From contig JAFSPP010000035.1 of the NCBI GenBank assembly GCA_017451425.1, positions 1-56,343 of the forward strand: a DNA stretch of 56,343 nucleotides. The letters are read 5' to 3'. This DNA comes from Clostridia bacterium. Its GTDB lineage: Bacteria; Bacillota; Clostridia; Oscillospirales; Acutalibacteraceae. Of this stretch, positions 1 to 5,984 are shown piece after piece. The position numbers and the translations under genes were made by a program. Position 1 is the first letter of the stretch; each line of letters begins with the position of its first letter. The notes below the pieces were generated by a model that did no database searches, was not told the origin of the DNA, and saw nothing but the letters and a program-made list of their open reading frames with translations.

Positions 1-1062
1 GAAAACTTTGTTGATATGTTAAAGGCTGCTATAGACCCTGAAAGTAATATGTTTGCCTCTCAAAACTATTACCCTATTGATGAACTATCCAAACTAGCCC
101 TAAAGAATCCTAAAGCAGTTCAAAAAGCACTCGCACTGCTTTTAGATGATGATATACCTTTATCAACCAGAATTGAAAAGTATACTGAATCAATAAAAGA
201 ACTAAAAGCTAAAACCAATAGCAACCCTAAATCAGATGGATATGACTTAAGATTCATATCCACAATATTGTTCTATAACAATCCCAAAGAATACAATGTG
301 TACAAATACGAAGAGACAAAGGCCTTTAGTGAAAAGTTTAATGTAGGTTATAGTATCAAAAAAGGTAGTGCAGACAATATTGAATATGCTATCGCAATTG
401 CAGAAACAATCATTGAAGAGATTAAAGAAATCAACCATCCGGTAATTGCAAAATATCGTGAAGAATTGCAATCCCCTGAGTATTATTCTGATCCAAATTT
501 AATGGTGTTTGCTCAGAATCTTATTTGGTATGCAATCAAATACATACCAAACGACAAATTGAAAAAGCGCAGCACTGATAAAAAGCCGATAATCAAACAT
601 GGTTCATTAACAAAAAGTTCCTATAAAGCATTTGTTGATACCAAGAGTATTGGTAGTAAACCTGACTTTGTTAAGAAACAGAAAGAAAACTCCATTACTG
701 GTGTAAATGGAGAAGAATATGTTCTAAAAGTTGAAAATGAAAGATTAAAGTCACTTCGCAAAAAAGCTAAGCGTATTTCTGAAAAAAATGACGCATTAGG
801 CTATGATATTCTCTCATACAATGACGATGGAACGAAAAGATACATTGAGGTTAAAACCACAAATGGTTCTGAGGGAACAACTTTCTACATTACTGCAACT
901 GAATTAGAAGCTTGCAAAAAATATGGTGAAAACTACTATTTGTACCGCTTATATGGCAAGAAAGATGGAGAATGGAAAATAAGTTATTATCGAGGCAAAG
1001 AAGTTGAAGCACTCTGTAACTGCCCTTATCAGTTTGCCGTTACTCCAGAAGTCCAAAAATAA
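1..1062 (+). CDS. DUF3883 domain protein, 5' end outside the window
   Basis: The reading frame is open from the first base, so the ATG at 16 need not be the true start and the gene is probably cut by the window edge. The C-terminal third (from about residue 230 of the visible part) has the DUF3883 look: a NGEEYV segment, then YIEVKTT with the acidic/Lys pair of a PD-(D/E)XK nuclease-like fold, then FYIT and an aromatic YRLY strand. The N-terminal part, with an NPKEYNVYKYEE segment, resembles recognition regions of McrB-like restriction proteins. DUF3883 is known in restriction and defence proteins. A DNA-processing or defence role is inferred. The base composition is AT-rich compared with the core genes from 9.3 kb on, which fits transfer. 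A strong hairpin terminator follows at 1082-1113. Confidence 0.6.
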   Translation, partial: ENFVDMLKAAIDPESNMFASQNYYPIDELSKLALKNPKAVQKALALLLDDDIPLSTRIEKYTESIKELKAKTNSNPKSDGYDLRFISTILFYNNPKEYNVYKYEETKAFSEKFNVGYSIKKGSADNIEYAIAIAETIIEEIKEINHPVIAKYREELQSPEYYSDPNLMVFAQNLIWYAIKYIPNDKLKKRSTDKKPIIKHGSLTKSSYKAFVDTKSIGSKPDFVKKQKENSITGVNGEEYVLKVENERLKSLRKKAKRISEKNDALGYDILSYNDDGTKRYIEVKTTNGSEGTTFYITATELEACKKYGENYYLYRLYGKKDGEWKISYYRGKEVEALCNCPYQFAVTPEVQK

Positions 1063-1081
1063 AAATCGTTAATCCAAAACA

Positions 1082-1113
1082 AAAAGACCGCTCGTACAGT
1101 ACGAGCGGTCTTT
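1082..1113. terminator. Bidirectional rho-independent terminator
   Basis: A near-perfect inverted repeat (AAAGACCGCTCGTA / TACGAGCGGTCTTT, loop CAG) sits between the rightward DUF3883 gene and the leftward SseB-domain gene, with A/T runs on both sides. Confidence 0.85.
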
Positions 1114-1130
1114 ATCTTTCGTATGAGTGG

Positions 1131-1610
1131 TTATTCTTCTCTGTTGTTCAAAAGGGCGTCTTCCAGGAACTCTCTGGGGAGTTCAAGGGATTCGGTGAAG
1201 GGGTTGACGACTATGGCGGTTACATTGTATTCGTTGTTTAGGGCGAGCCGAGCGGCTTCGAGGAAGTGCTTTTCCACGTGGGAGAAGTTGTTGCCGTATT
1301 CGCCCATTTCTTCAGGGTTTGTAAATACCGGGAAGAAATAGAAGTCACCGTTTTTAAGGATGTCCGGTATCATTCTTACGGGATCTTGGTTTGTGAATGT
1401 TTCACCTATCAGCTCATTCGGATCTCCATTGTCTGCAAGTTGTTCTGCGAGGCTGTCAAGGCGCTTCTGATCCGCTTCACTGAGGATTGTGTTGCAGGGA
1501 ATCCATACATCGCTCTCCTGCACCGTGTTTAAGACATCTCCGAGAGACTCGGTTGTGCGTTGCTCATACATGGTGTGTATGAGTTCTTTCAATATATCTT
1601 TGTTTTCCAT
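1131..1610 (-). CDS. SseB N-terminal domain protein
   Basis: A 159-residue soluble protein. The core (about residues 35-110) has the SseB N-terminal domain pattern: VWIPCN, then a GDFYFFPVFTNPEEM segment, then a stretch ending in TAIVVNPFTESLELPREF. SseB (enhanced serine sensitivity) domains are widespread in Firmicutes and often stand alone near immunity or toxin genes; their biochemical role is unclear. A clear AAGGAGG site lies five bases before the ATG. It is convergent with the DUF3883 gene. An immunity-type role in this island is only an inference from context. Confidence 0.65.
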   Translation of the reverse strand: MENKDILKELIHTMYEQRTTESLGDVLNTVQESDVWIPCNTILSEADQKRLDSLAEQLADNGDPNELIGETFTNQDPVRMIPDILKNGDFYFFPVFTNPEEMGEYGNNFSHVEKHFLEAARLALNNEYNVTAIVVNPFTESLELPREFLEDALLNNREE

Positions 1611-1645
1611 TGCTGCCTCCTTCTGATGTGTTGAGTTTTTTATGT

Positions 1646-1717
1646 TCAGAGGATCAGTTCGAGCTGACGTTCTTTTGTGGTCATGCCGAGGTGCTCATAG
1701 AAGTGCTGGGTCTGCAT
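1646..1717 (-). pseudogene. Fragment: C-terminal tail of a GNAT acetyltransferase
   Basis: The last about 20 codons match the end of the intact acetyltransferase at 6305-6775, including HFYE, LGMTTKERQLELIL and the stop. Nucleotide identity is high across the stop and a few bases beyond it. Nothing of the catalytic domain is present. It is a relic of a second copy of that gene, and shows that this island has been rearranged by duplication or cassette exchange. Confidence 0.75.
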
Positions 1718-1772
1718 CGTTGCGTTGGATGGCGGTGAGGGTTTCGTTCAGCCACTGGGAGTAGTAGTCGTA

Positions 1773-2900
1773 TTATGGCTGGGTCCAGTAGTCGAGGAGG
1801 TCGTTTATGGTCTGTTCGTAGACTTCTATCGGGATACCTATCTGGTCTTTGTTGAGGTTTACGGTGGCTTGGTGCTCATCTTCGTCCGGGTTGATTTCGA
1901 GGACGAAGGCACAGAAGCCTGTCAAGCTGCGGTGAGCGTAGAGTTTGTGGCCTTTCATATACCAGAACCATTTGTCTTCCATCTCAAGCGGTATGTGGCC
2001 TATACGGAGGATTCTGTAGTCGTCTGTTGTTATTTTGCGGTGAAGGGTTATTGTTCCCTTTTCCTTTGGCATTTTCTCTGTATCCCAGTCGTCACGGACG
2101 GTTATCTGAATGCGGTGTTGGTTGAAGTTATGGAGGACATCCTGCATGTCTTCGGGGATTCTTTCTTCACATTTGTCTTTTAGTTTTCTCGGGACGCCGT
2201 AGAAGGCCTCGGCGATAGAGGCAGCGATACACGTCAGTGTGTCGCAGTCGCCGCCAAGTGATACGGCGTTGCGAATGCAATCCTCAAAATCCGCAGATTC
2301 GAGGAAGGCTGTAATTGCTTCGGGGACGGTTTCCTGGCAGCTTTCAACATGGTGGTATGTCGGTCTTATCTCGTCGCATGTTCTGCTGAGGTTATAGCCT
2401 CTCTCTTCGGCATATACTTTGATTACTTCTTTGGGGGCGCCGTTTAAGGCAAGGAAGATACAGCCAGCGGTTACTACGGCGCCCTTTATGCCTTCGGGGT
2501 GGTTGTGGGTTACCTCAGCTGTGAGGGCTGCCATGTGCTCTGTTTTTTCAAGGCTGTTGTACAGCCAGCCTGCGGCGGAGACACGCATGGCGGAGCCGTT
2601 GCCCCAGCTGTTGTACGGCTGGGGGTCACTGTCGTGCAGCCACTGGCGGAAGGCTCCGCCATAGCCGGAATCGGGATATTTGTGGCCCCATTTCTGCATT
2701 GAGTTTACGAGCGCTTTTTTGATTGCGTCATCGTCTGTTTCGTTCAATGTCTCAAGCAGTGCCTCTGCTACTGCTATTGTCATGACGGAGTCGTCTGTAA
2801 AGTGGCTTCTGTGCCTGAAAAGCGGGAAGTCTTTTGTTTTGTCGCCTTTGTCGAATTCATATGGTGATCCTATGATGTCACCGAGTATTGCTCCGTACAT
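1773..2900 (-). CDS. ADP-ribosylglycohydrolase (DraG family) with C-terminal extension
   Basis: A 375-residue protein. Residues 1-260 are an ADP-ribosylglycohydrolase domain: GAILGDIIGSPYE at the start, FTDDS (Thr35, Asp36, Asp37) as the metal-binding acidic cluster and GGDCDT (216-221) as the second metal motif. The family removes ADP-ribose from proteins, nucleic acids or small molecules using two Mg ions. From about residue 264 a 110-residue region follows that I do not recognise, rich in aromatic residues (DKWFWYMKG). The start was placed at the MYGAIL codon because an AAGGAG site lies just upstream; an upstream in-frame extension is translated repeat DNA. A TGG-TATAAT extended -10 lies about 30 bases before the start. 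Metabolic or anti-toxin (de-ADP-ribosylation) roles both fit. Confidence 0.8.
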   Translation of the reverse strand: MYGAILGDIIGSPYEFDKGDKTKDFPLFRHRSHFTDDSVMTIAVAEALLETLNETDDDAIKKALVNSMQKWGHKYPDSGYGGAFRQWLHDSDPQPYNSWGNGSAMRVSAAGWLYNSLEKTEHMAALTAEVTHNHPEGIKGAVVTAGCIFLALNGAPKEVIKVYAEERGYNLSRTCDEIRPTYHHVESCQETVPEAITAFLESADFEDCIRNAVSLGGDCDTLTCIAASIAEAFYGVPRKLKDKCEERIPEDMQDVLHNFNQHRIQITVRDDWDTEKMPKEKGTITLHRKITTDDYRILRIGHIPLEMEDKWFWYMKGHKLYAHRSLTGFCAFVLEINPDEDEHQATVNLNKDQIGIPIEVYEQTINDLLDYWTQP

Positions 2901-2980
2901 TTCATCCACTCCTTTCTTCTTTGTCATCTTTATTATACCACATGTGATGTCCCATTTTTGTCTCCTGTCAAGCGACAAAA

Positions 2981-3038
2981 AAGCAGCGCGCCTCCGCGCA
3001 CTGCTTAAAGAATTATTTAAAACTAAATGAAAAAAGGC
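2981..3038 (-). repeat. 58-bp direct repeat with GC-rich hairpin (copy 1)
   Basis: This stretch is repeated at 3714-3771 with only two differences. It contains a GC-rich inverted repeat (GCAGTGCGCGGAGGCGCGCTGC read leftward) followed by a T-run, so it acts as a leftward terminator, plus an AT-rich spacer and the T6 end of the short hairpin RNA unit. Confidence 0.85.
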
Positions 3039-3079
3039 TCTGGGCCCAAAATTATCCAATAATGGGTCGAGCCTTATTC
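3030..3079 (-). ncRNA. Short promoter-hairpin-U6 RNA unit, copy 1
   Basis: Leftward promoter TTGACT-16 bp-TATAAT (3108-3113 and 3086-3091) starts an RNA of about 50 nt near 3079. The RNA is almost entirely one hairpin: outer stem AAGGCTC/GAGCCTT (3034-3040 with 3069-3075), an inner CCC/GGG and AUUAU/AUAAU stem capped by UGG, then six U. A near-identical unit sits at 6822-6874 and a diverged one at 3766-3807. It could be a small RNA, an attenuator of the gene downstream, or simply an insulated terminator; the function is not known. Confidence 0.5.
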
Positions 3080-3115
3080 ACTTACATTATAGTAATTATT
3101 GCATAAAAGTCAATA

Positions 3116-3514
3116 TTACTTTTCGAATAGCAAATATTCGTTATTCTTTTTGATGATGTACAATCTTTTCAGTTTACCAATTAGACGAAATTCATACTCA
3201 AGTTGTTCTGTGGCTTTAACTTCTGAACTTCGCATATGCCGCAAATCGATTATAACATTATGTGATTGCTTAACCGCTTTAATAAGGCAATTGTGAATGG
3301 TTCGCTTTCCATCTCCAACAGGACATTTTATCTCCCATTCCACGCCATCCATGATTATATCAGGAGAATGAATATTTGGAATTGCGCTTGGACGAATAAA
3401 TGTTATGTCTTTTCCCAAACCAGAAAAATAGTGCGCGACTTTAAGTTCTGACTTGCTTGGAGGAACTGTAAGTTTAGAAATATCTATGTTGCCTTTTTTT
3501 ACTTCTTTGTTCAT
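3116..3514 (-). CDS. Stand-alone CdiA-CT-like tRNA nuclease domain protein
   Basis: A 132-residue protein that looks like the C-terminal nuclease domain of contact-dependent inhibition toxins (the CdiA-CT tRNA nuclease family). Visible catalytic pattern: Glu23 in SKSELKVA, Asp52 in HSPDIIMDG, and Glu61-Ile-Lys63, the PD-(D/E)XK arrangement, followed by the KAVKQSHNVIIDL helix-strand that is typical of the family. Free-standing copies occur in Firmicute mobile elements. No immunity gene is recognisable beside it. There is no ribosome site: a TTGAAA-17 bp-TACAAT promoter ends six bases before the ATG, so the mRNA is predicted to be leaderless. It may be a toxin, or a small enzyme of another mobile-element function. 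Confidence 0.6.
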   Translation of the reverse strand: MNKEVKKGNIDISKLTVPPSKSELKVAHYFSGLGKDITFIRPSAIPNIHSPDIIMDGVEWEIKCPVGDGKRTIHNCLIKAVKQSHNVIIDLRHMRSSEVKATEQLEYEFRLIGKLKRLYIIKKNNEYLLFEK

Positions 3515-3520
3515 GCTAAT

Positions 3521-3549
3521 ATTGTAACAGATTTTTTGCCTAATTTCAA
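3521..3549 (-). promoter_or_regulatory. Promoter of the nuclease gene, -35 supplied by the repeat end
   Basis: -10 TACAAT (3521-3526), 17-bp spacer, -35 TTGAAA (3544-3549). The -35 is the outer edge of repeat copy A. The -10 lies six bases before the ATG, so the start point coincides with the start codon. Confidence 0.75.
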
Positions 3550-3738
3550 CGCAAAAATCCCGTACCTACGTTGTTTACCGTTGATACGAGGTTAAATGTC
3601 ATGAGTGGTTTTTATTGTTTTGACGAGCGGTAATTTTATTGCGCCTGACGGCCACTTTTTGCAAACCGAATGGCCCGTTTTTTCTCCCCGCCCGCCTACC
3701 GTATAATTAGAAAAAGCAGCCCGCCTCCGCGCGCTGCT
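3544..3738 (-). repeat. Cassette repeat, copy A
   Basis: One of three long copies (also 4575-4738 and 5392-5584). Read rightward it runs: TTTCAA, a CGTACC...GGTACG-type inverted repeat around TTGTTTACC, TGTCATGAGTGG, TTTTGACGAGCGGTAA, GCGCCTGACGGC, CCGAATGGCCCG, CCCGCC, then the GC-rich hairpin. Copies are about 85-95 percent alike by eye while the genes between them are unrelated. Each copy therefore separates one leftward module from the next. Confidence 0.85.
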
Positions 3739-3771
3739 TAAAGAATTATTTAAAACTAAATGAAAAAAGGC
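3714..3771 (-). repeat. 58-bp direct repeat with GC-rich hairpin (copy 2)
   Basis: Matches 2981-3038 with two substitutions. It holds the leftward terminator hairpin (GCAGC...GCTGC) and the shared AT-rich spacer that follows the short hairpin RNA unit at the end of the toxN module. Confidence 0.85.
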
Positions 3772-3807
3772 CACGCCCTCCGCTATCCAGCAGCAGCAAT
3801 GACCCTT
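3766..3807 (-). ncRNA. Short promoter-hairpin-U6 RNA unit, diverged copy
   Basis: Same plan as the units at 3030-3079 and 6822-6874: AAGG...CCTT ends, apical GGAU, six U, identical downstream spacer, and a possible promoter TTGTTT-16 bp-TATTGT just after the toxN stop. The apical stem bases differ (CUGCU/AGCGG instead of AUUAU/AUAAU) yet still pair. The outer stem is weaker. Confidence 0.35.
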
Positions 3808-3852
3808 ATCTGCAATTACAATAGCACAATCAGTCTAAAAAACAACCTGAAA

Positions 3853-4374
3853 TCACTTTTGCAAATTATAATTTTTGCATATTTCTTCAAGTTCCGGAAA
3901 ATTTAAGCAATCTTTCTTCCGCTTAAATGGTTCGCCAGAAAGGTACTTATTATAAAGAATATTTGCTTTGTTAACTATGATATCCTTATTATCATTACAC
4001 CATTCAATTTCTTGTCTGTATAATTCTTTTCGCGCTAAAACCTCTCTAATATCATGCTTTCTTTTCTTAGTATCAACCTTTGTTAACTGTTTCATTTCCA
4101 CAGGAATCATCCTACTGAAATTTATTCCTGCAATTACCTTTCCATTAATAGTTATTTTTGAAAAATCAATTTTATCCTTCATATTGCTGTATTTCTCTTT
4201 TGGTTTAGAAAGAGGAATACAGTATTTATTATTGTTAACTGTAACTATTATGCCGATATATGGTCGATTCTGTTTTCCAATCTGCGGACTAACACTATAT
4301 ACTCTCTGATCCTTTTGGTGTAATGCACGGATATATTTCATATCAACCCAGTAAAGATTTAATTTGTCATCCAT
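3853..4374 (-). CDS. toxN: ToxN/AbiQ-family type III toxin endoribonuclease
   Basis: A 173-residue protein, the usual length for ToxN/AbiQ. Recognised from RVYSVSPQ, the RPYIGIIVTVNNNKYCIPLSKPKEKY core and the GINFSRMIPV segment. The family cuts RNA and is held inactive by an RNA antitoxin made just upstream; such modules act in phage defence and plasmid maintenance. The start was chosen at the MDDKLN codon: a GGAG site precedes it, and longer versions would run through the antitoxin terminator. Upstream there is the expected order: promoter, about 70 nt of RNA, then a hairpin terminator (4394-4418) directly before the toxin. The gene is AT-rich and flanked by cassette repeats, so it was probably acquired. 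Confidence 0.85.
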   Translation of the reverse strand: MDDKLNLYWVDMKYIRALHQKDQRVYSVSPQIGKQNRPYIGIIVTVNNNKYCIPLSKPKEKYSNMKDKIDFSKITINGKVIAGINFSRMIPVEMKQLTKVDTKKRKHDIREVLARKELYRQEIEWCNDNKDIIVNKANILYNKYLSGEPFKRKKDCLNFPELEEICKNYNLQK

Positions 4375-4391
4375 AATGCTCCATAAAATAA

Positions 4392-4489
4392 ACAAAAGGG
4401 CTGTGGAAACCACAGCCCTCGTCGTAGGTCGCCTAAAAGGTGAAACTACTCTGTTTAATGTCCACTTCTGTAGGCAGGACTCTCCTGTG
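4392..4489 (-). ncRNA. toxI: Candidate type III antitoxin RNA for ToxN
   Basis: A promoter TTGACT-16 bp-TACAAT (4518-4523 and 4496-4501) starts an RNA near 4489 that ends at the GGGCTGTGG/CCACAGCCC terminator with four T (4394-4418). The position matches toxI/antiQ RNAs. Known antitoxins are tandem repeats of about 35 nt; here I see only a weak echo (ACAG...AGT...CCT 35 bases apart) plus a CAGGA/TCCTG hairpin and a GCCTA/TAGGC pairing. Location is well supported, the sequence family is not. Confidence 0.6.
4394..4418 (-). terminator. Terminator between antitoxin RNA and toxN
   Basis: Nine-bp stem GGGCTGTGG/CCACAGCCC, 3-base loop, then TTTTG. In type III systems a leaky terminator here sets the ratio of antitoxin RNA to toxin mRNA. 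Confidence 0.85.
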
Positions 4490-4495
4490 ACTATG

Positions 4496-4580
4496 ATTGT
4501 ATCAAAACGCAAAAAAAAGTCAATCCTTTTTGCAAAACTATTTCTGTAATTATTATATCAAATTAGCAAGTTGATTTCAA
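4496..4580 (-). promoter_or_regulatory. Tandem promoters of the toxIN module
   Basis: Inner promoter: TTGACT (4518-4523), 16 bp, TACAAT (4496-4501). Outer promoter: TTGAAA (4575-4580, the end of repeat copy B), 17 bp, TATAAT (4552-4557). Both point leftward. Confidence 0.7.
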
Positions 4581-4738
4581 GCGAAAATCCCGTACCTACG
4601 TTGTTTACCGTTGGTACGGAATTAAGTGTCATGAGTGGTTTTTATTATTTTGACGAGCGGTAATTCTATTGCGCCTGACGGCTACTTTTGGTGAGCCGAA
4701 TGGCCCGTTTTTTCCCCGCCCGCCACCCGTAAAATTAA
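4575..4738 (-). repeat. Cassette repeat, copy B
   Basis: Same element as copies A and C, with a perfect CCGTACC/GGTACGG inverted repeat near its left edge. It is followed on the right by a different hairpin (4742-4773) in place of the GC-rich one. Confidence 0.85.
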
Positions 4739-4741
4739 AAG

Positions 4742-4773
4742 AAGCGGAAGCAAGGTTTCCCTTGCTTCCGCTT
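4742..4773 (-). terminator. Terminator after higA module
   Basis: Fourteen-bp perfect stem AAGCGGAAGCAAGG/CCTTGCTTCCGCTT with loop of four, followed leftward by CTTTT. Confidence 0.8.
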
Positions 4774-4782
4774 AATTGCCCG

Positions 4783-4886
4783 GTAGCGCAGCCGGAGGTG
4801 TTTGTCAAGGTGTTTACAGTGCAGCGTGCCTTGACAAGCGACTGCGGCTGCGCTACAAAACAGCGTTTGTGCCGCTGCGCAAACGC
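4783..4886. repeat. Compound hairpin element
   Basis: A perfect 12-bp inverted repeat (GTAGCGCAGCCG, 4783-4794, with 4845-4856) encloses a second perfect 9-bp one (TTGTCAAGG, 4802-4810, with 4829-4837). A third, GCGTTTG/CAAACGC (4863-4869 with 4880-4886), follows. No credible gene covers it. It may be a mobile-element end, a recombination site or a structured RNA. Confidence 0.7.
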
Positions 4887-4935
4887 ACTACGTTTGACCG
4901 GCAGATACCGAGCGAACCCCCCAAACAAAAATCAC

Positions 4936-5211
4936 CTAAATTACTGAGACAACAAGTTTTAAGCCAAGTGGTGCCATCATCTTGATTAAGGTATTAAGAT
5001 TCGGTGTAGTTTTATATGTCTCAATTCTTGCCACCGAAGACTGTGGTATACCGCAAAGATCAGCCAGATCTCTTTGACTTAACCCCATAGAATTCCTTTT
5101 TTCAATTATCGCACTGACAATAGCAGCCAGTTCCTCAGTTGCCTCCATATCTTTCTTTGATTGTTTATCAATGCTTTTGACATGTTCTTTGTAGTCATCC
5201 CATGTTCTCAT
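4936..5211 (-). CDS. higA: HigA-like XRE antitoxin, toxin partner lost
   Basis: A 91-residue protein with a Cro/C1-type helix-turn-helix at about residues 45-80 (GLSQRDLADLCGIPQSSVARIE) and the short N-terminal helix seen in HigA antitoxins paired with Gp49-like HigB toxins. Such proteins bind their own promoter and neutralise the RNase toxin. A 26-bp palindrome (5321-5346) overlaps a consensus promoter upstream. The stretch between that promoter and this gene carries only the last 32 codons of a HigB-like toxin, ending six bases from the ATG. The antitoxin thus appears solitary and may now only repress its own promoter or cross-protect against other toxins. Confidence 0.75.
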   Translation of the reverse strand: MRTWDDYKEHVKSIDKQSKKDMEATEELAAIVSAIIEKRNSMGLSQRDLADLCGIPQSSVARIETYKTTPNLNTLIKMMAPLGLKLVVSVI

Positions 5212-5214
5212 TGT

Positions 5215-5313
5215 TTATCCCTCATTTCTGAGAATATAATCGTCTCGTTCTTTTTTAGCTTTTTCAATTTCTCTCTGTGGAGTCTTTTGAGCCTTTTTTC
5301 TTCTCTTAATTTC
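5215..5313 (-). pseudogene. higB: Truncated HigB/RelE-type toxin, C-terminal remnant
   Basis: In the frame ending six bases before higA, the translation runs KKAQKTPQREIEKAKKERDD and ends a few residues later. This is the characteristic basic tail of phage-derived Gp49-like/HigB toxins (KKTQKTP..EIE.A...RDDY). There is an in-frame stop directly upstream and no start codon, so the catalytic part is deleted. Confidence 0.7.
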
Positions 5314-5320
5314 TCAGTCA

Positions 5321-5351
5321 ATATGATAGCATGAATGCTATCATATGTCAA
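5321..5351 (-). promoter_or_regulatory. higA promoter with overlapping palindromic operator
   Basis: TTGACA (5346-5351), 17-bp spacer, TATCAT (5323-5328). A perfect palindrome, ATATGATAGCA (5321-5331) and TGCTATCATAT (5336-5346), covers spacer and -10: the expected autorepression site for HigA. Confidence 0.8.
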
Positions 5352-5368
5352 CATATTTTATTACAACA

Positions 5369-5397
5369 ATCGTATCATCTTTTATGATGGTTTTCAA
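5369..5397 (-). promoter_or_regulatory. Second, repeat-derived promoter of the higA module
   Basis: TTGAAA at the edge of repeat copy C (5392-5397), 17 bp, TACGAT (5369-5374). Same geometry as at copies A and B. Confidence 0.5.
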
Positions 5398-5584
5398 CAC
5401 AAAATCTCGTATCTACGTTGTTTACCGTTGGTACGGAATTAAGTGTCATGAGTGGTTTTTATTATTTTGACGAGCGGTAATTCTATTGCGCCTGACGGCT
5501 ACTTTTGGTGAGCCGAATGGCCCGTTTTTTCTCCCCGCCCGCCACCCGTAAAAATTAAAAGCAGCGCGCCTCCGCGCGCTGCTT
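5392..5584 (-). repeat. Cassette repeat, copy C
   Basis: Nearly identical to copy B over most of its length, but with the GC-rich terminator hairpin (5559-5584) found at copy A. The hairpin begins at the vapC stop codon, so it terminates the vapBC module. Confidence 0.85.
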
Positions 5585-5984
5585 AAACTATCCAGTTTTC
5601 TATTTTCAAATCGGGAACACGTTCAAATTCATTTGTGTTGTTTGTAACAAGTGTCAGATTATTTGCTTTTGCATGTGCTGCAATAAGCAAATCATTTGAG
5701 CCTATCATCTCACCTCTTGCCTTTAGAAAATGGCGAATTTTACCATATTCATACGCCGAATTCGAATCAAAAGGCAAAACACTGATGTTTGAAAGAAGTA
5801 CATAAAGAGCTGCCCGGTTGATTTCAGGCCTTGAACTGTTCTCAGCACCATATTCAAGCTCCGCTACTGAAATTGCGGAAATGCAAAGATCTTCCGGCTT
5901 AAACTGTCTGAGCTTCTTTAATACCAATTCCGGTCTGTTGTTCTTGGCATATATTATTATGTTGGTATCAAGCATATACTTCAT
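5583..5984 (-). CDS. vapC: VapC PIN-domain toxin ribonuclease
   Basis: A 133-residue PIN-domain protein of standard length. The acidic active-site residues are in place: Asp6 in MLDTN, Glu in SVAELEYG, Asp in IGSNDLLIAAHA and Asn/Glu in TNNTNEFERV. VapC toxins are Mg-dependent RNases that cut initiator tRNA or rRNA. The gene overlaps vapB by four bases, and both share the palindromic promoter at 6235-6263. The module lies between cassette repeats C and D (partial). Confidence 0.9.
   Translation of the reverse strand: MKYMLDTNIIIYAKNNRPELVLKKLRQFKPEDLCISAISVAELEYGAENSSRPEINRAALYVLLSNISVLPFDSNSAYEYGKIRHFLKARGEMIGSNDLLIAAHAKANNLTLVTNNTNEFERVPDLKIENWIV

Noticed and set aside
2901..3059. N-terminal extension of the ADP-ribosylglycohydrolase
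   Set aside because: It translates the terminator hairpin and the 58-bp repeat; a ribosome site lies right before the MYGAIL start.
3592..3774. Short leftward frame in repeat A
   Set aside because: Pure repeat sequence; the same peptide arises from the duplicated 58-bp segment, with no ribosome site.
4629..4985. Several frames through repeat B and the compound hairpin
   Set aside because: They translate inverted repeats and repeat DNA, with no ribosome site and no protein-like composition.
3544..5584. Integron attC sites
   Set aside because: No RYYYAAC/GTTRRRY core pair and no integrase in the window; only the cassette-like layout is similar.
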